56,523 nt of DNA, taken from positions 1 to 56,523 of the forward strand of contig JAHBNG010000099.1 in assembly GCA_019217005.1 (NCBI GenBank). The letters are read 5' to 3'. Shown here piece after piece: positions 35,706-45,632 of this stretch. The notes under the pieces were generated by a model. That model made no database searches and was not told the origin of the DNA. It saw only the letters and a list, made by a program, of their open reading frames with translations. Source of the stretch: Chloroflexi bacterium TSY. Its GTDB lineage: Bacteria > Chloroflexota > Anaerolineae > Caldilineales > Caldilineaceae. Made by a program: the position numbers and the translations under genes. Position 1 is the stretch's first letter. Every line of letters begins with the position of its first letter.

Positions 35706-37298
35706 ATGCGTAAGTTTTCATCCTATGGACCTGTTGATACCGATCTGCACTTCTACGTTCCTCGACAGGGGTTGATTGATCGAGTGTTAAATCAATTGGT
35801 CGGCGAAGTCCCTGAAAGGGGTGGGCATTATATTACTGTATGGGCACCACGGCAGCGTGGGAAAACGTGGATATTGCAGAGAGTGTTTCAACGACTAGAC
35901 CAGCAACCCTATGCAGAACAATTCGATGTGGTCTATTTGGCTGTAGAAAGCCTCAAAAAGGTGACTGAGATTAAGCGGATCATTCACGCAATCACGGAAA
36001 AGCTTGGTAAGGCTTTACAATTAGAATTACATGCAGCCAGTCTAGACGAGTTTGAATTGCTCTTTTCTCGTCAATTTCTCCAAAAGCCACTAATCTTGAT
36101 CATGGATGAATTCGACGCTCTATCGCAGGATGCTATTGCTGGCATTGCTGGCGTATTGCGCAACATCTATACAGCGCGTCGTAATCAACTCAGTAAACTT
36201 AGCCATGAAAAAGAATATCTATTGCACGGAGTTGCTCTCATCGGTGTACGCAGTGTATTGGGTATTGAGAACGAGACCGGATCACCCTTCAATGTACAAC
36301 GAAGCGTTCAGATTCCCAACCTGACCTTTGCCGAGGTCGAGGAGTTATATCAATGGTATGAACGTGAAAGCGGACAAAAGATTGAAGAGGGTGTCGTTGA
36401 ACGCATCTATGAGGAAGTAGAAGGTCAGCCAGGGCTTACTTCCTGGTTGGGAGAGTTGCTAACAGAAACCTATAACAGCGATCTGGATAACCCCTTGACT
36501 TTGGAGCAGTTAGACTGGGTTATGCTGTGGGCAACTGACGGTTTAGGAAATGCAAATGTGCAGAATATCATCAGCAAAGCGCAGCAAACATCGCACCGCG
36601 ATCTGATATTGGAGCTTTTTCGCACGGAAGACAAGCTGCGTTTTCGTTTCGATAATCCAACAACGAACTTTCTCTACCTAAATGGCGTCATTGATATTGA
36701 AGAGACGCCGACCCAACTCAATATCCGTTTCCCCAACCCTTTTATCCAGCGTCGACTCTTCAACTACTTCTCGTCTGATATTTTTCCCAACATGGGACAG
36801 CTCTACGCACCTTTTGAAGATTTGTCCGACACGATTACTGAGACGAGTCTGAATGTGCGCAATCTCCTAAAACACTACCAACATTACCTGCAACAGAACC
36901 GAGACTGGTTGCTGCAAGAGGTACCGCGCAAGGCCAACATGCGCCCCTATGAAGCGGTCTTTCACTTTAATCTCTATTTGTATCTCAGCCTTTTCTTCCA
37001 GCGGCGCAACGGCAAGGTCCACCCTGAATTTCCCACCGGCAACAGCCAAATTGATCTAATCATTCAATATGCAGGGCAACGTTTTGGCATCGAAGTCAAA
37101 AGTTTTACGGACGATTATGAGTATCGTCAGGCACTGAAGCAAGCCGCCCGTTATGGCAAGCAACTTGGCCTTGCAGAGATTACATTGGTTTTCTTTGTGG
37201 AAGCGATTGATGACGCCAACCGACAAAAGTATGAAGAAATTCATGCGGATGTTGATACAGAAACGACAGTGCTGCCTGTTTTTGTCACGACAGAATAA
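35706..37298 (+). CDS. AAA-like ATPase fused to a PD-(D/E)XK nuclease-like domain
   Basis: 530 residues from ATG 35706 (MRKFSSYGPVDTDLHFYVPR). N-terminal P-loop ATPase of the AAA_35 / archaeal-ATPase type: Walker A WAPRQRGKTW near residue 44, Walker B LILIMDEFDAL near 131, sensor-like LHGVALIGVRSV. A helical linker follows, then a C-terminal restriction-endonuclease-like core: FPTGNSQIDLIIQYAGQRFGIEVKSF (Asp and E-x-K) and QALKQAARYGKQLG. No membrane segment. Proteins of this build occur in mobile or defence-related neighbourhoods, but the target is unknown. The gene sits between a divergent unassigned gene and an IS that begins 14 bases after its stop. Confidence 0.85.
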   Translation: MRKFSSYGPVDTDLHFYVPRQGLIDRVLNQLVGEVPERGGHYITVWAPRQRGKTWILQRVFQRLDQQPYAEQFDVVYLAVESLKKVTEIKRIIHAITEKLGKALQLELHAASLDEFELLFSRQFLQKPLILIMDEFDALSQDAIAGIAGVLRNIYTARRNQLSKLSHEKEYLLHGVALIGVRSVLGIENETGSPFNVQRSVQIPNLTFAEVEELYQWYERESGQKIEEGVVERIYEEVEGQPGLTSWLGELLTETYNSDLDNPLTLEQLDWVMLWATDGLGNANVQNIISKAQQTSHRDLILELFRTEDKLRFRFDNPTTNFLYLNGVIDIEETPTQLNIRFPNPFIQRRLFNYFSSDIFPNMGQLYAPFEDLSDTITETSLNVRNLLKHYQHYLQQNRDWLLQEVPRKANMRPYEAVFHFNLYLYLSLFFQRRNGKVHPEFPTGNSQIDLIIQYAGQRFGIEVKSFTDDYEYRQALKQAARYGKQLGLAEITLVFFVEAIDDANRQKYEEIHADVDTETTVLPVFVTTE

Positions 37299-37312
37299 GG
37301 GGATACTTCTCA

Positions 37313-38759
37313 ACTTTACTTTCTGGTAAAAGAAAAGAGATGAGGTGATGCTTAGCGTTTCATCCGAGAAATAACTATAGCAGTACTGATGAATGTATTG
37401 CAAGTAACGCCGGTGGGAACAAACGTAAATGTAATGCGTCTGATGTGGGCGATGATGAATGGGTCGTTTCTGAAAAGTCGAGGAGCAATCCATAGTGGAT
37501 TGAGTGAAAGCGGGTTTGAAGATGAGGAGCTCCGGCGAAGCTGGTGGAGCTTTCGATATGGATCATGGGATATTGCAAGCCTGCTCTCATCGTGGCAAGA
37601 AGAAGTGGAGTGGAAAGGGGAATGGGAGGCAAAAAAGTTAGAAGGATACCGAGTGAAAAGCATAGATATCACAGGGTTCTGGCGACCGAAGCTGCAAGGG
37701 AAAGTGAACCGACTCTATAACTCAACGGCTCGTCGGGCATTGCCCGCGCTCATCTTTGGAGTGATGATAAGCTCGGGGGAGATAGGCGGGAAACGAGTGC
37801 CACTGCTCAAGGCAATCATGAGATGCGAGGTAGGCACAAAGGAAAGTGAGTTTCGGAAAAAGCTGCTGAAAGAGACGAAGAAATCACTGGAGTCAGACGA
37901 AGTGGCGGTGGTCGATGCCGGGTTTACAATCAGAGAAATGCTAGAAAGCGACGTCGACCGATTTGTCCTTCGGGAAGCGATTAACTGCACAGCGCGCCGC
38001 AATGAGTTACCCGAACGTAAGGAAAAAGGCAGACCACCCGAATATGGTGATATTGTGCGTCCGCTCTCTCGATGCTATAGGGGAAAGCGACTCGAGGCCA
38101 CAACTCCAGACTCGTTTGGTCAATTTGTCTATAGTGGTCGCCTGATTCGCTATCAAGCATGGCACAATCTCGTCCCCAGGACAACCAAGGTGGATACAGC
38201 CAACCGCACCTATTCGATTTACGTCTTTCAGGATCCTGCTTATCACACACCTTTGGTTCTGGCGACCGTCATGGCTTTACAAGCTGAAACCATTTATCTT
38301 TTCTCTCTGGAGCGCTGGCCTGTTGAACATCCCCCCCTTGGCTTCCAAGCAGATGATTGGCTTACATCGTCAATTTGTTCATGCCGATGAGGCTTGCTTC
38401 CGCTTACCTGAACTGGGGCTGCTTGCTGGCAATCTTCTTTCCCATTTAGCCGCTTCTCTTCCTCCCATACCGACTGGCTACTGGGATCGAGAGCCTCAAG
38501 CCACTTCCGGCCGTTTGCGCCGCGTTCTCTCGAGTGCTCTTTTTCCAACTCCCGACCAACTCGACCCTGACTTTCGGAAAAAGGCCTCGGTTTCACACCA
38601 TTTACCTAAAGGCGTTCTCGCTCATCGCCGCCTCAATGCCGCTGCTTAAACTAGCCGAGCACTATTTTTACATTTTATCCCGTTTTTTCAGGGTGGATTC
38701 TTTTTTCCGCCCCTTTCGGTTTGCCCTTTGTCACTCAAGCCTTTACCAGAAAGTAAAGT
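37313..38759 (+). mobile_element. IS4-superfamily insertion sequence, copy 2
   Basis: 1447 bp with both terminal repeats (ACTTTACTTTCTGGTAAA). No clear target duplication is visible. About 70 bp around the transposase start codon are missing compared with copy 3 and are replaced by a short unrelated stretch. Confidence 0.85.
37389..38649 (+). pseudogene. IS4-superfamily transposase, start lost and frameshifted (copy 2)
   Basis: The normal start MLTAPEITIAV is missing; an internal ATG at 37389 (MNVLQVTPVGTNVNVMRLMW) is the first available. The frame then runs normally through VVDAGFTIREML and YLF-type replacements (FSLERWPVEHPPL) to a run of seven C at about 38331-38337, where it shifts. The last part (ASKQMIGLHRQFVHADEACF... 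to HRRLNAAA) is in the next frame. Both changes make an active enzyme unlikely unless frameshifting occurs at the C run. Confidence 0.85.
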
Positions 38760-38893
38760 AATAGCACTTTGTTACATTTTTCTGACAGGATCTATGCTAC
38801 AATGTTATAAGATTTAGTTGTGATTTTCTCAGTTGTGTTCTCCCACTTTCTCCCGTAGAGCCACTTTTAAGAGTGGTTGTGGAAAAGAAGCGC

Positions 38894-41055
38894 ATGAACG
38901 TCAGGTGGTTATTCCGAATCCGTCTGTGTGGCTCGCCCACTACAATCGTATCCAACCGGACAAAGACTGGCCAGCTATTTGATGATCCTGCAACCGTTTG
39001 GAAAGTGAGTAGCCTGCTTCTATTGAACCTATTTCTATTGAGCTTGCTGCTCTTTCATCACACTGGTACCTTGATTGCAGCGCATGAAGAGGAATTTGAG
39101 TATAGAGTCGCTTGTGGTCCGCTCAGTCAGGAAGCGGAGGGTGGACAACTGTCGGGCAATTTCGAAGTGGGGAGTGATTCTGCCGCAAGCAACGGACGAT
39201 ATGTTCATGTACCCGATGGTGCCGGAGATTTTTGGAAAGTAGCTGGCAATGGTCATAAAGCTGAGTATTGCTTTAATGTGTTGACGGCGGGTCGATATAA
39301 AATTAAGACGCTACATTATGGAGCAAACAACAACAATTCATTTTTTGTACAAGTCAATGACTCTCCTGCGGATGGTTATTTATGGGATTCATATCCGGTA
39401 ATTGGTGCCTACGTAATCGATTATGTCTCTGATCGAAATGGCGCCGATCCTGTTGAACTCGAATTGGCGGTGGGTCAGCATACAATGACTTTTTATGTTC
39501 GAGAAGATGGCACACGGCTTGATAAAATCGAACTGGAACTGATTAAGGCTGCGGCGCCAACACCCACACCGACCGACACGCCAACCAGCACAAGTACACC
39601 AACCCCCCAACGAATACACCTACATTTACCAATACACCAACCCCCACCAATACCGCAACAGTCACACCCGTATTGCCACCGGGTGCGCAGGAATTAGTCA
39701 TACCTGTCATTGCCAGCAACGACGACGCCGAAGAGCGGATTCACAATGGGTCTGTCAATAGAGGCAGTTCAGATTTAGATATGGTACGCGGGGGACCAGA
39801 AGGACAATTGGTGGGCATCCGCTTCCAAAACGTGTTTGTTCCGGGTGGTGCAACAATTCTGTATGCATATATCGAGTTTATCGCTGATTCAAGCAATGAT
39901 GAAGGGACGAATCTCTTTATCGCTGGGGAGGATTCAGCCAATGCGTCCGAATTCCTAGCTGAATCGAAGAACATATCGCTGCGGCCTAGAACAGTTGCTC
40001 GTGTGGCTTGGCCAACGATTCCAACTTGGCAAGGAGCAGGTGAGATTCATCGCACACCGAATGTGGCTGAGATTTTGCATGAAATCATGGCCAAATCCCA
40101 GTGGCAATCTGGCAATAGTATTGTTTTTCTCGTTGACGGTACAGGGCAACGAAGTGCCAGTTCATATGATCATAGCAGGACAGCAGCACCTAAACTAGTG
40201 ATTGCATATCTCATCCCAACGCTAACAGCAACTCCTTCATCAACTGCTACGGCGACTCCCACACCGACTGTTACTGCAACGCCGATAGAGACCACCACAT
40301 CTACACCGACTCCCACATCTACACCAACATGGACCGCCACATCTACGTTCACTGCCACACCAACGTCGCAAATTATATCAACGCCGACACCAATCCAGAC
40401 ATTAGCGCCGACTCCTTCGACAACACACTCTCCTACGCCAACGGAAACAGCATTTGCGACAGCCACATGGACGCCACCAAATCTGGCAACTCCGACGAGC
40501 ACGACTACTCATGCACCAACCGCAACGACGACACCAGAACCAAGTGCGAGAATTATCGCCTTGCAGGAAATCTTATTATTTGATGATCAACAGAATAATG
40601 GGGTGGTATCTCCTGGTGATACAATTTTGGTCCAAACGTACCTAAAGAATATTGGGAATGTAGAGATTACGAATCTTGTGCTTCGTCAGCATGCGAGTAA
40701 TTACACAACACTCGTGCCCAATTCATTGTATATCTTTTTTGATTTAGATTTGCGAAACGAAGTGCATAGCCAAAGCGTGAGCGAATCCGAAAATTTGGCT
40801 CTAAAATTTCCGATCCCCATTGGGGATTTGGTCCCCAATCAGACTGTTGATATTGCGTTCCAACTCTCTATTCCTGAGCTGCTTCCCAAAGATGTGTCCA
40901 CCATCATACTACAAGGTGAAATTTGGGCCGACAACATGTCTCTCACCCTGACCCAAGATCCAACCTCAAGTTCTGCAGAAAGCCCAGTTGAGTTACCGAT
41001 TGACCAAACGGGGAGAATCTTGCATCAAGTATTCTTACCTCTGGTGAATCGATAG
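38894..41055 (+). pseudogene. Secreted multidomain protein with Thr/Pro linkers, frameshifted at a C run
   Basis: Start ATG 38894 (a GTG at 38873 is possible). An N-terminal hydrophobic segment (SSLLLLNLFLLSLLLFHHTG) is a signal peptide or anchor. Next is a jelly-roll carbohydrate-binding-like domain (EAEGGQLSGNFEVGSD..., DGTRLDKIELELI), then a TPTPT linker. At 39603-39608 a C6 run shifts the frame; removing two C (or adding one) restores TPTPTNTPT. The second frame has a domain typical of secreted Chloroflexota and Planctomycetes proteins (SNDDAEERIHNG..., SSDLDMVRGG..., WQSGNSIVFLV), a long second TPT linker, a CARDB-like domain, and the tail HQVFLPLVNR. The frameshift could be real, a phase-variable tract or a sequence error. 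Confidence 0.8.
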
Positions 41056-41071
41056 AAGACGATTGAGATTC

Positions 41072-41150
41072 GAGACGTCCCAAAGTGTGTATAAATGGAA
41101 GCGTCTCGCTGTCCAACCAAGAACCACTTACACCCTTCGTGGTACAGTCT
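41072..41150. repeat. Palindromic family P element with 9-bp direct repeats
   Basis: 79 bp: GAGACGTCCCAAAGTGTGTA at the left, ending CGTGGTACAGTCT. Flanked by TTGAGATTC at 41063-41071 and 41151-41159, a probable target duplication. Confidence 0.8.
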
Positions 41151-41281
41151 TTGAGATTCAGAGTAACTGGTCAGCGAAGCTGTGTCTTAAACCGACGCAT
41201 TGACTGGCGGGCGTTACAGAGTTGAAGAGCAGCTGGTCGACCCCTGCAGCTTTTCAAACTCAACATTTCTGCTACACATTA

Positions 41282-41358
41282 TAGAGACGCCCCTCAAACT
41301 TCGGACAATCGAATTATTTTCTATCGAGGCACTATTGTCCGAAGTTTAAATGATGTGG
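41282..41358. repeat. Palindromic family F, copy 2 (uninterrupted)
   Basis: Perfect 14-bp arms AAACTTCGGACAAT (41296-41309) and complement (41334-41347), edges TAGAGACGCC and ATGATGTGG. It matches the outer parts of 12642-12805 in the opposite orientation. Confidence 0.8.
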
Positions 41359-41595
41359 CCAAAAGTCATGATGGACGAACCAATGAAGCGAGATATTTTT
41401 CTCGGAGACGAGGAGGGGATGTTACGTTCAAAGACTTAGATTGTGTGGTAAAGTAAACCTACTATACTGGTTCAACCATATGAAAGGCTCATTAAACTGA
41501 AATGATCGCAGAATAAGTATGCTATTTGTTTGGGCCAGTAATTGTGCGAGCCGTCGGCCCAAACAAGGGCCTGGGATTGATTGGCACATTTACTA

Positions 41596-41671
41596 AGTGT
41601 GTCCCACAAAGTGTGTACATGAACACTGTTCAGTCAGAGAACCGCTACATTTACACACTTTGGGACATACT
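41596..41671. repeat. Palindromic family P element
   Basis: 76 bp: AGTGTGTCCCACAAAGTGTG at the left, ending TTTGGGACATACT; centre as in the copy at 26421. It ends 42 bases before the hisA start. The gap 41056-41713 holds three palindromes and no protein gene. Confidence 0.85.
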
Positions 41672-41713
41672 CCCTTTACTTACTTACTCTGTAATAGACT
41701 AGTCACGATTTCT

Positions 41714-42974
41714 ATGATTATTTATCCCGCAATCGACCTGAGACGTGGTCGGTGTGTGCGATTGCGCAAAGGCGATCCAAACGCCGAAACAGTTTTTGGT
41801 GAAGATCCTGCTCAGATGGCACGCCACTGGGTAAACCAAGGAGCACAATGGCTGCACGTAGTCAATCTGGATGGTGCATTTGGTGCAAACCAAACTCAAT
41901 TGGACGCTTTACAAGGCTCCCCCCCGAATCCTCATCCAGTCTCCGGGTCGTGATCAGCCCCAAAGCAAGTTTCAAGCAGCGATTGACAAACTTCCTATCA
42001 ACCTGCAGCGACTACATCAGATTCGGCAAGCTGTCAGCACCTCTATTCAGTTTGGAGGCGGATTACGCACCATTGCTGATATTGAGTTGGCCTTTAAACT
42101 GGGCGCAAATCGAGTCATCTTAGGCACTGTTGCTGTAGAAGATCCTGATTTAGTGCGGACCGCAATCAATAAGTGGGGAGCGGAACAGATCGTTGTCTCC
42201 TTGGATGCAAGAGATGGCAAAGTGGCTACACATGGATGGCAGAAAACTAGCGATATTGATGTGATTGAGCTTGGACACCACATGCATGCATTAGGTGTAC
42301 GTCGCGTTCTATTTACTGATATTGCACGGGATGGAATGTTAAGCGGCGTAAATGTAGAGGCAAGTGCACGTCTGGGAGATGTAACAGATCTACAAGTGAT
42401 TGCCAGTGGTGGTGTGGCCAATATTGGCGATATTGAGCGCTTGAAAGCCCGTGAACACTATAACATCGACGGTGTGATTGCAGGACAGGCGCTTTATACG
42501 GGAAATCTGGATCTTGTAACAGCAATCGAAATTGCACAGAGACCGATTACCAAACGTAGCGCGGGCATAGTGCCGTTCCGTCATGGTGCAAACGGTCCAG
42601 AGTTTCTTCTCTTATTTAACCTCTTTTTTGAACAATGGCAATTTCCAAGAGGCGGAATTAAAAACGACGAAAGCGCACAAACATGCGCTCTGCGTGAATT
42701 CTCGTTTGAAACTGGACTGACTGTTAAGAATCTGTTTGAAGACAGTCAGACAGTTCTTGATTACACGACCCAAATCCGTGGGTACAACCTAGAACGGACG
42801 ATTGTCTATTATCTTGGCGAGATCCTTCCAGGGGAGGTTACATTGGGAAATGAAAATCATTGTGAGGCCCGCTGGCTGTCCGCTGACCAAACTTGGGAGC
42901 TATTGACAGAAACTTCGCCCGAGCAATTGCCGGCGCTGGATGCAGCCTTGGCTTACTTACATCGTACTGTGTAA
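41714..42974 (+). CDS. hisA: HisA (ProFAR isomerase) fused to a C-terminal Nudix domain, frameshift at a C7 run
   Basis: N-terminal TIM barrel of phosphoribosylformimino-AICAR-P isomerase: [16 protein letters not shown] (catalytic Asp), [38 protein letters not shown] (second catalytic Asp) and [13 protein letters not shown]. At 41923-41929 seven C shift the frame. With six C the product is 419 residues, with about 25-30 extra residues between NLDGAFG and LHQIRQAV. After the barrel (from about residue 275) comes a Nudix domain of the Ap4A-hydrolase type: [28 protein letters not shown] then EFSFETGL. In the Nudix box GX5EX7REUXEEXGU the first Glu of 'EE' is Phe. Histidine biosynthesis in the cytosol is the clear role of the first domain; the second is of uncertain activity. 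Confidence 0.85.
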
Positions 42975-42981
42975 TCTTTCG

Positions 42982-43653
42982 TCATTCGCGCCACCAGAGC
43001 ACGGGCCAGCTTTGTTGACGTGCGAATTGTTCCAACTTCACATCTGGATTGACTGCAATTGGATGGCCCACGAGCTCTAGCAGCGGTCGATCTGATATAC
43101 TGTCGCTGTAAAAATAGCTTCTGGCTAAATTGACCCGATGTTCTTTACACCATTGCTCTATCCAATGCACTTTCCCCAAGCCATAAACTATTGGCTGCTT
43201 GAGTCTCCCCGTCAGATGTCCATCAGAAACAAGCCATGTTGTGTGAATTGAGTGCTGAATATCTAAATGCTCAGCAACAGGAAGAACGCTAAATTGGCTT
43301 GCCGCACTACAAATCACTGGTAGATGACTTTGATCACGATGCCAAGCTAGCTTCTCCTTGGCCTGGCTTGAAATATGATGCTGAACACATTCTTCGAACC
43401 ACTGGTGAACGGTTTCCCATAGTTCCGTTACGTTGATTCCTGTGGCAAGACGTGCAACTTGACCAATTGCGTTTTCCGTACTCGAAAGACCGAGAGAATG
43501 CAACAGCAGCGCCCAAACTGCGTTGGCCAAGTAACGTTTGCGCACGTATGTGGATAGCGGTCCCGTTTTGCGCAGATACCGTGCAAACAGACGCCCGGAT
43601 GCATCTGTCAATAGCGTTTCATCCAGATCGAAAATTGCCGCAATTCGTGTCAT
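42982..43653 (-). CDS. HAD-IB family phosphatase (SerB-like)
   Basis: 223 residues from ATG 43653. Motif I IFDLDETLLTDASG, motif II VICSAASQFSVLPVAEHL, the Lys/Gly region GLGKVHWIEQWC and motif IV YFYSDSISDRPLLELVG. This is the TIGR01490-type HAD-IB subfamily, with an alpha-helical cap of about 90 residues. Members dephosphorylate phosphoserine-like or phospholipid head-group substrates; which one is not clear here. The open frame continues upstream to 43854 but that part lies in a family B repeat and is unlikely to be translated. It converges with the hisA fusion gene, seven bases apart. Confidence 0.85.
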   Translation of the reverse strand: MTRIAAIFDLDETLLTDASGRLFARYLRKTGPLSTYVRKRYLANAVWALLLHSLGLSSTENAIGQVARLATGINVTELWETVHQWFEECVQHHISSQAKEKLAWHRDQSHLPVICSAASQFSVLPVAEHLDIQHSIHTTWLVSDGHLTGRLKQPIVYGLGKVHWIEQWCKEHRVNLARSYFYSDSISDRPLLELVGHPIAVNPDVKLEQFARQQSWPVLWWRE

Positions 43654-43793
43654 AATAAGCAAAGTCGTTGTGTGCTCGGTTCTGTTTTTTCGTTCAAAGT
43701 ACGGGCTCATATGATGTAAGAGTACAGGAGAACTGTCTGGTGAGGTCTGTAGATACAATTCCGTTGGCACAACAGCCACGTCAACTAAATACG

Positions 43794-43873
43794 TATCCGA
43801 AAGTTCCGTTACGACGCATTTTCGAAGTGAGAATCTGGTTGGACTCACAACCACTTTTCGGATAGATTCTTAA
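43794..43873. repeat. 80-bp palindromic family B, copy 3
   Basis: TATCCGAAAGTTCCGTTACG at the left, AACCACTTTTCGGATAGATT near the right. It lies 140 bases upstream of the HAD-IB start. Confidence 0.85.
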
Positions 43874-43923
43874 GTGATTTTTGATCGAAAACGGACATTT
43901 TTTGAGATGATCTCATGAACGGC

Positions 43924-43967
43924 ACGAAGGCACACGGAAGAAGGGCTTATCCTTCGTGTGCCTTCGT
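43924..43967. terminator. Hairpin upstream of IS copy 3
   Basis: 13-bp perfect outer stem ACGAAGGCACACG with complement at the right, imperfect towards a loop of about 10-18 bases. No T-run, so terminator function is doubtful; it may be another small repeat. Confidence 0.35.
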
Positions 43968-43988
43968 AGATCGGAATACCGCTTTCAA

Positions 43989-45449
43989 ACTTTACTTTCT
44001 GGTAAAAGAAAAGAGATGAGGTGAGAAATGTGACAAAAAGCGGTTAGCAGTTCATCCTAAAGGTAGAGAACCCAAAAAGGAGGAAGGAATGCTAACCGCG
44101 CCAGAAATAACTATAGCAGTACTGATGAATGTATTGCAAGTAACGCCGATGGGAACAAACGTAAATGTAATGCGTCTGATGTGGGCAATGCTGAATGGGT
44201 CGTTTCTGAAAAGTCGAGGAGCAATCCATAGCGCATTGAAAGAAAGCGGGTTTGAAGATGAGGAGCTCCGGCGAAGCTGGTGGAGCTTTCGATATGGATC
44301 ATGGGATATTGCAAGCCTGCTCTCATCGTGGCAAGAAGAAGTGGAGTGGAAAGGGGAATGGGAGGCAAAAAAGTTAGAAGGATACCGAGTGAAAAGCATA
44401 GATATCACAGGGTTCTGGCGACCGAAGCTGCAAGGGAAAGTGAACCGACTCTATAACTCAACGGCTCGTCGGGCATTGCCCGCGCTCATCTTTGGAGTGA
44501 TGATAAGCTCGGGGGAGATAGGCGGGAAACGAGTGCCACTGCTCAAGGCAATCATGAGATGCGAGGTAGGCACAAAGGAAAGTGAGTTTCGGAAAAAGCT
44601 GCTGAAAGAGACGAAGAAATCACTGGAGTCAGACGAAGTGGCGGTGGTCGATGCCGGGTTTACAATCAGAGAAATGCTAGAAAGCGGCATAGACCGATTT
44701 GTCCTGCGGGAAGCGATTAACTGCACAGTGCGCCGCAATGAGTTCCCCAAACGCAAAGAAAAAGGCAGACCACCTGAATATGGTGATATTGTGCGTCCGC
44801 TCTCTCGCAGCTATAAGGGAAAGCGACTCGAGGCTACAACTCCGGACTCGTCTGGTCGCTTTCTCTATAGTGGTCGCCTGATTTGCTATCAAGCATGGCA
44901 CAATCTCGTCCCCAGAACAACCAAGGTGGATACAGCCAACCGTACCTACTCGATTTACGTCATTCAGGATCCGGCCTACAACACACCTTTGGTTTTGGCG
45001 ACCGTTATGACTTTGCAGCCTGAAACCATTTATCTTGTCTACCTGGAACGCTGGCCTGTTGAACATCCCCCCTTGGCTTCCAAGCAGATGATTGGCTTAC
45101 ATCGTCAATTTGTTCATGCCGATGAGGCTTGTTTCCGCTTACCTGAACTGGGGCTGCTGGCTGGCAATCTTCTTTCCCATTTAGCCGCTTCTCTTCCTCC
45201 CATACCGACTGGCTACTGGGATCGAGCCTCAATCCACTCCCGGCAGGCTGCGCCGTGTTCTCTCGAGTGCTCTTTTTCCAACTCCTGACCAACTCGACCC
45301 TGACTTTCGGAAAAAGGCCTCGGTTTCACACCATTTCCCTAAAGGCGTTCTCGCTCATCGCCGCCTCAATGCCGCTGCTTAAACTAGCCGAGCACTATTT
45401 TACATTTTATCCCGTTTTTCAGGGTGGATTCTTTTTCCGCCCTTTCGGT
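43989..45449 (+). mobile_element. IS4-superfamily insertion sequence, copy 3 (right end missing)
   Basis: The left terminal repeat ACTTTACTTTCTGGTAAA is intact. The right end breaks off after CCGCCCTTTCGGTT, 38 or so bases short of the terminal repeat seen in copies 1 and 2. In the last 400 bases nearly every homopolymer is one base shorter than in copies 1 and 2. The element cannot transpose by itself. Confidence 0.82.
44089..45382 (+). pseudogene. IS4-superfamily transposase, C-terminal frameshift (copy 3)
   Basis: Best-preserved of the three copies. ATG 44089 follows AGGAGGAA. DDE core: VDITGFWRP-type first Asp region (SIDITGFWRPKLQGK), VVDAGFTIREML, and the YREK signature Y-LE-R-WPV-E-HPPLAS-K in one frame because the C run has six C here. 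After YWDR (about residue 378) a 2-bp deletion (GAGAG to GAG, near 45226) shifts the frame, so the last 50 or so residues seen in copies 1 and 2 (ending HRRLNAAA) are replaced by 22 unrelated ones. The catalytic core is complete, but the C-terminus is lost. Confidence 0.85.
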
Positions 45450-45533
45450 TCAAGACTTTCTACATCGAGAAAATACAAGGGGTAGAAGTTGCTGTGGTGG
45501 CGATTGGATGGACTTAAACGGTCGGACAGATCT

Positions 45534-45582
45534 GATCTTCCTGGAAGGGGTCAGGAACTGTGTGACCCCTTCCAGGAAGATC
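45534..45582. repeat. Perfect 20-bp hairpin (family C), copy 2
   Basis: GATCTTCCTGGAAGGGGTCA (45534-45553), nine-base loop, exact complement (45563-45582). It shares CTTCCTGGAAG with the inverted repeat at 26551. It lies 50 bases from the end of the lamin-tail protein gene and could act as its transcript end. Confidence 0.75.
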
Positions 45583-45632
45583 TTGCTGCTTGTGAATTAT
45601 GCCTTGCTATTTGCTCTACTACCAGCTGCTCA

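Noticed and set aside
43654..43854. N-terminal extension of the HAD-IB phosphatase
   Set aside because: The extension is encoded partly by a family B repeat and the family starts at MTRIAAIFDLDETL.
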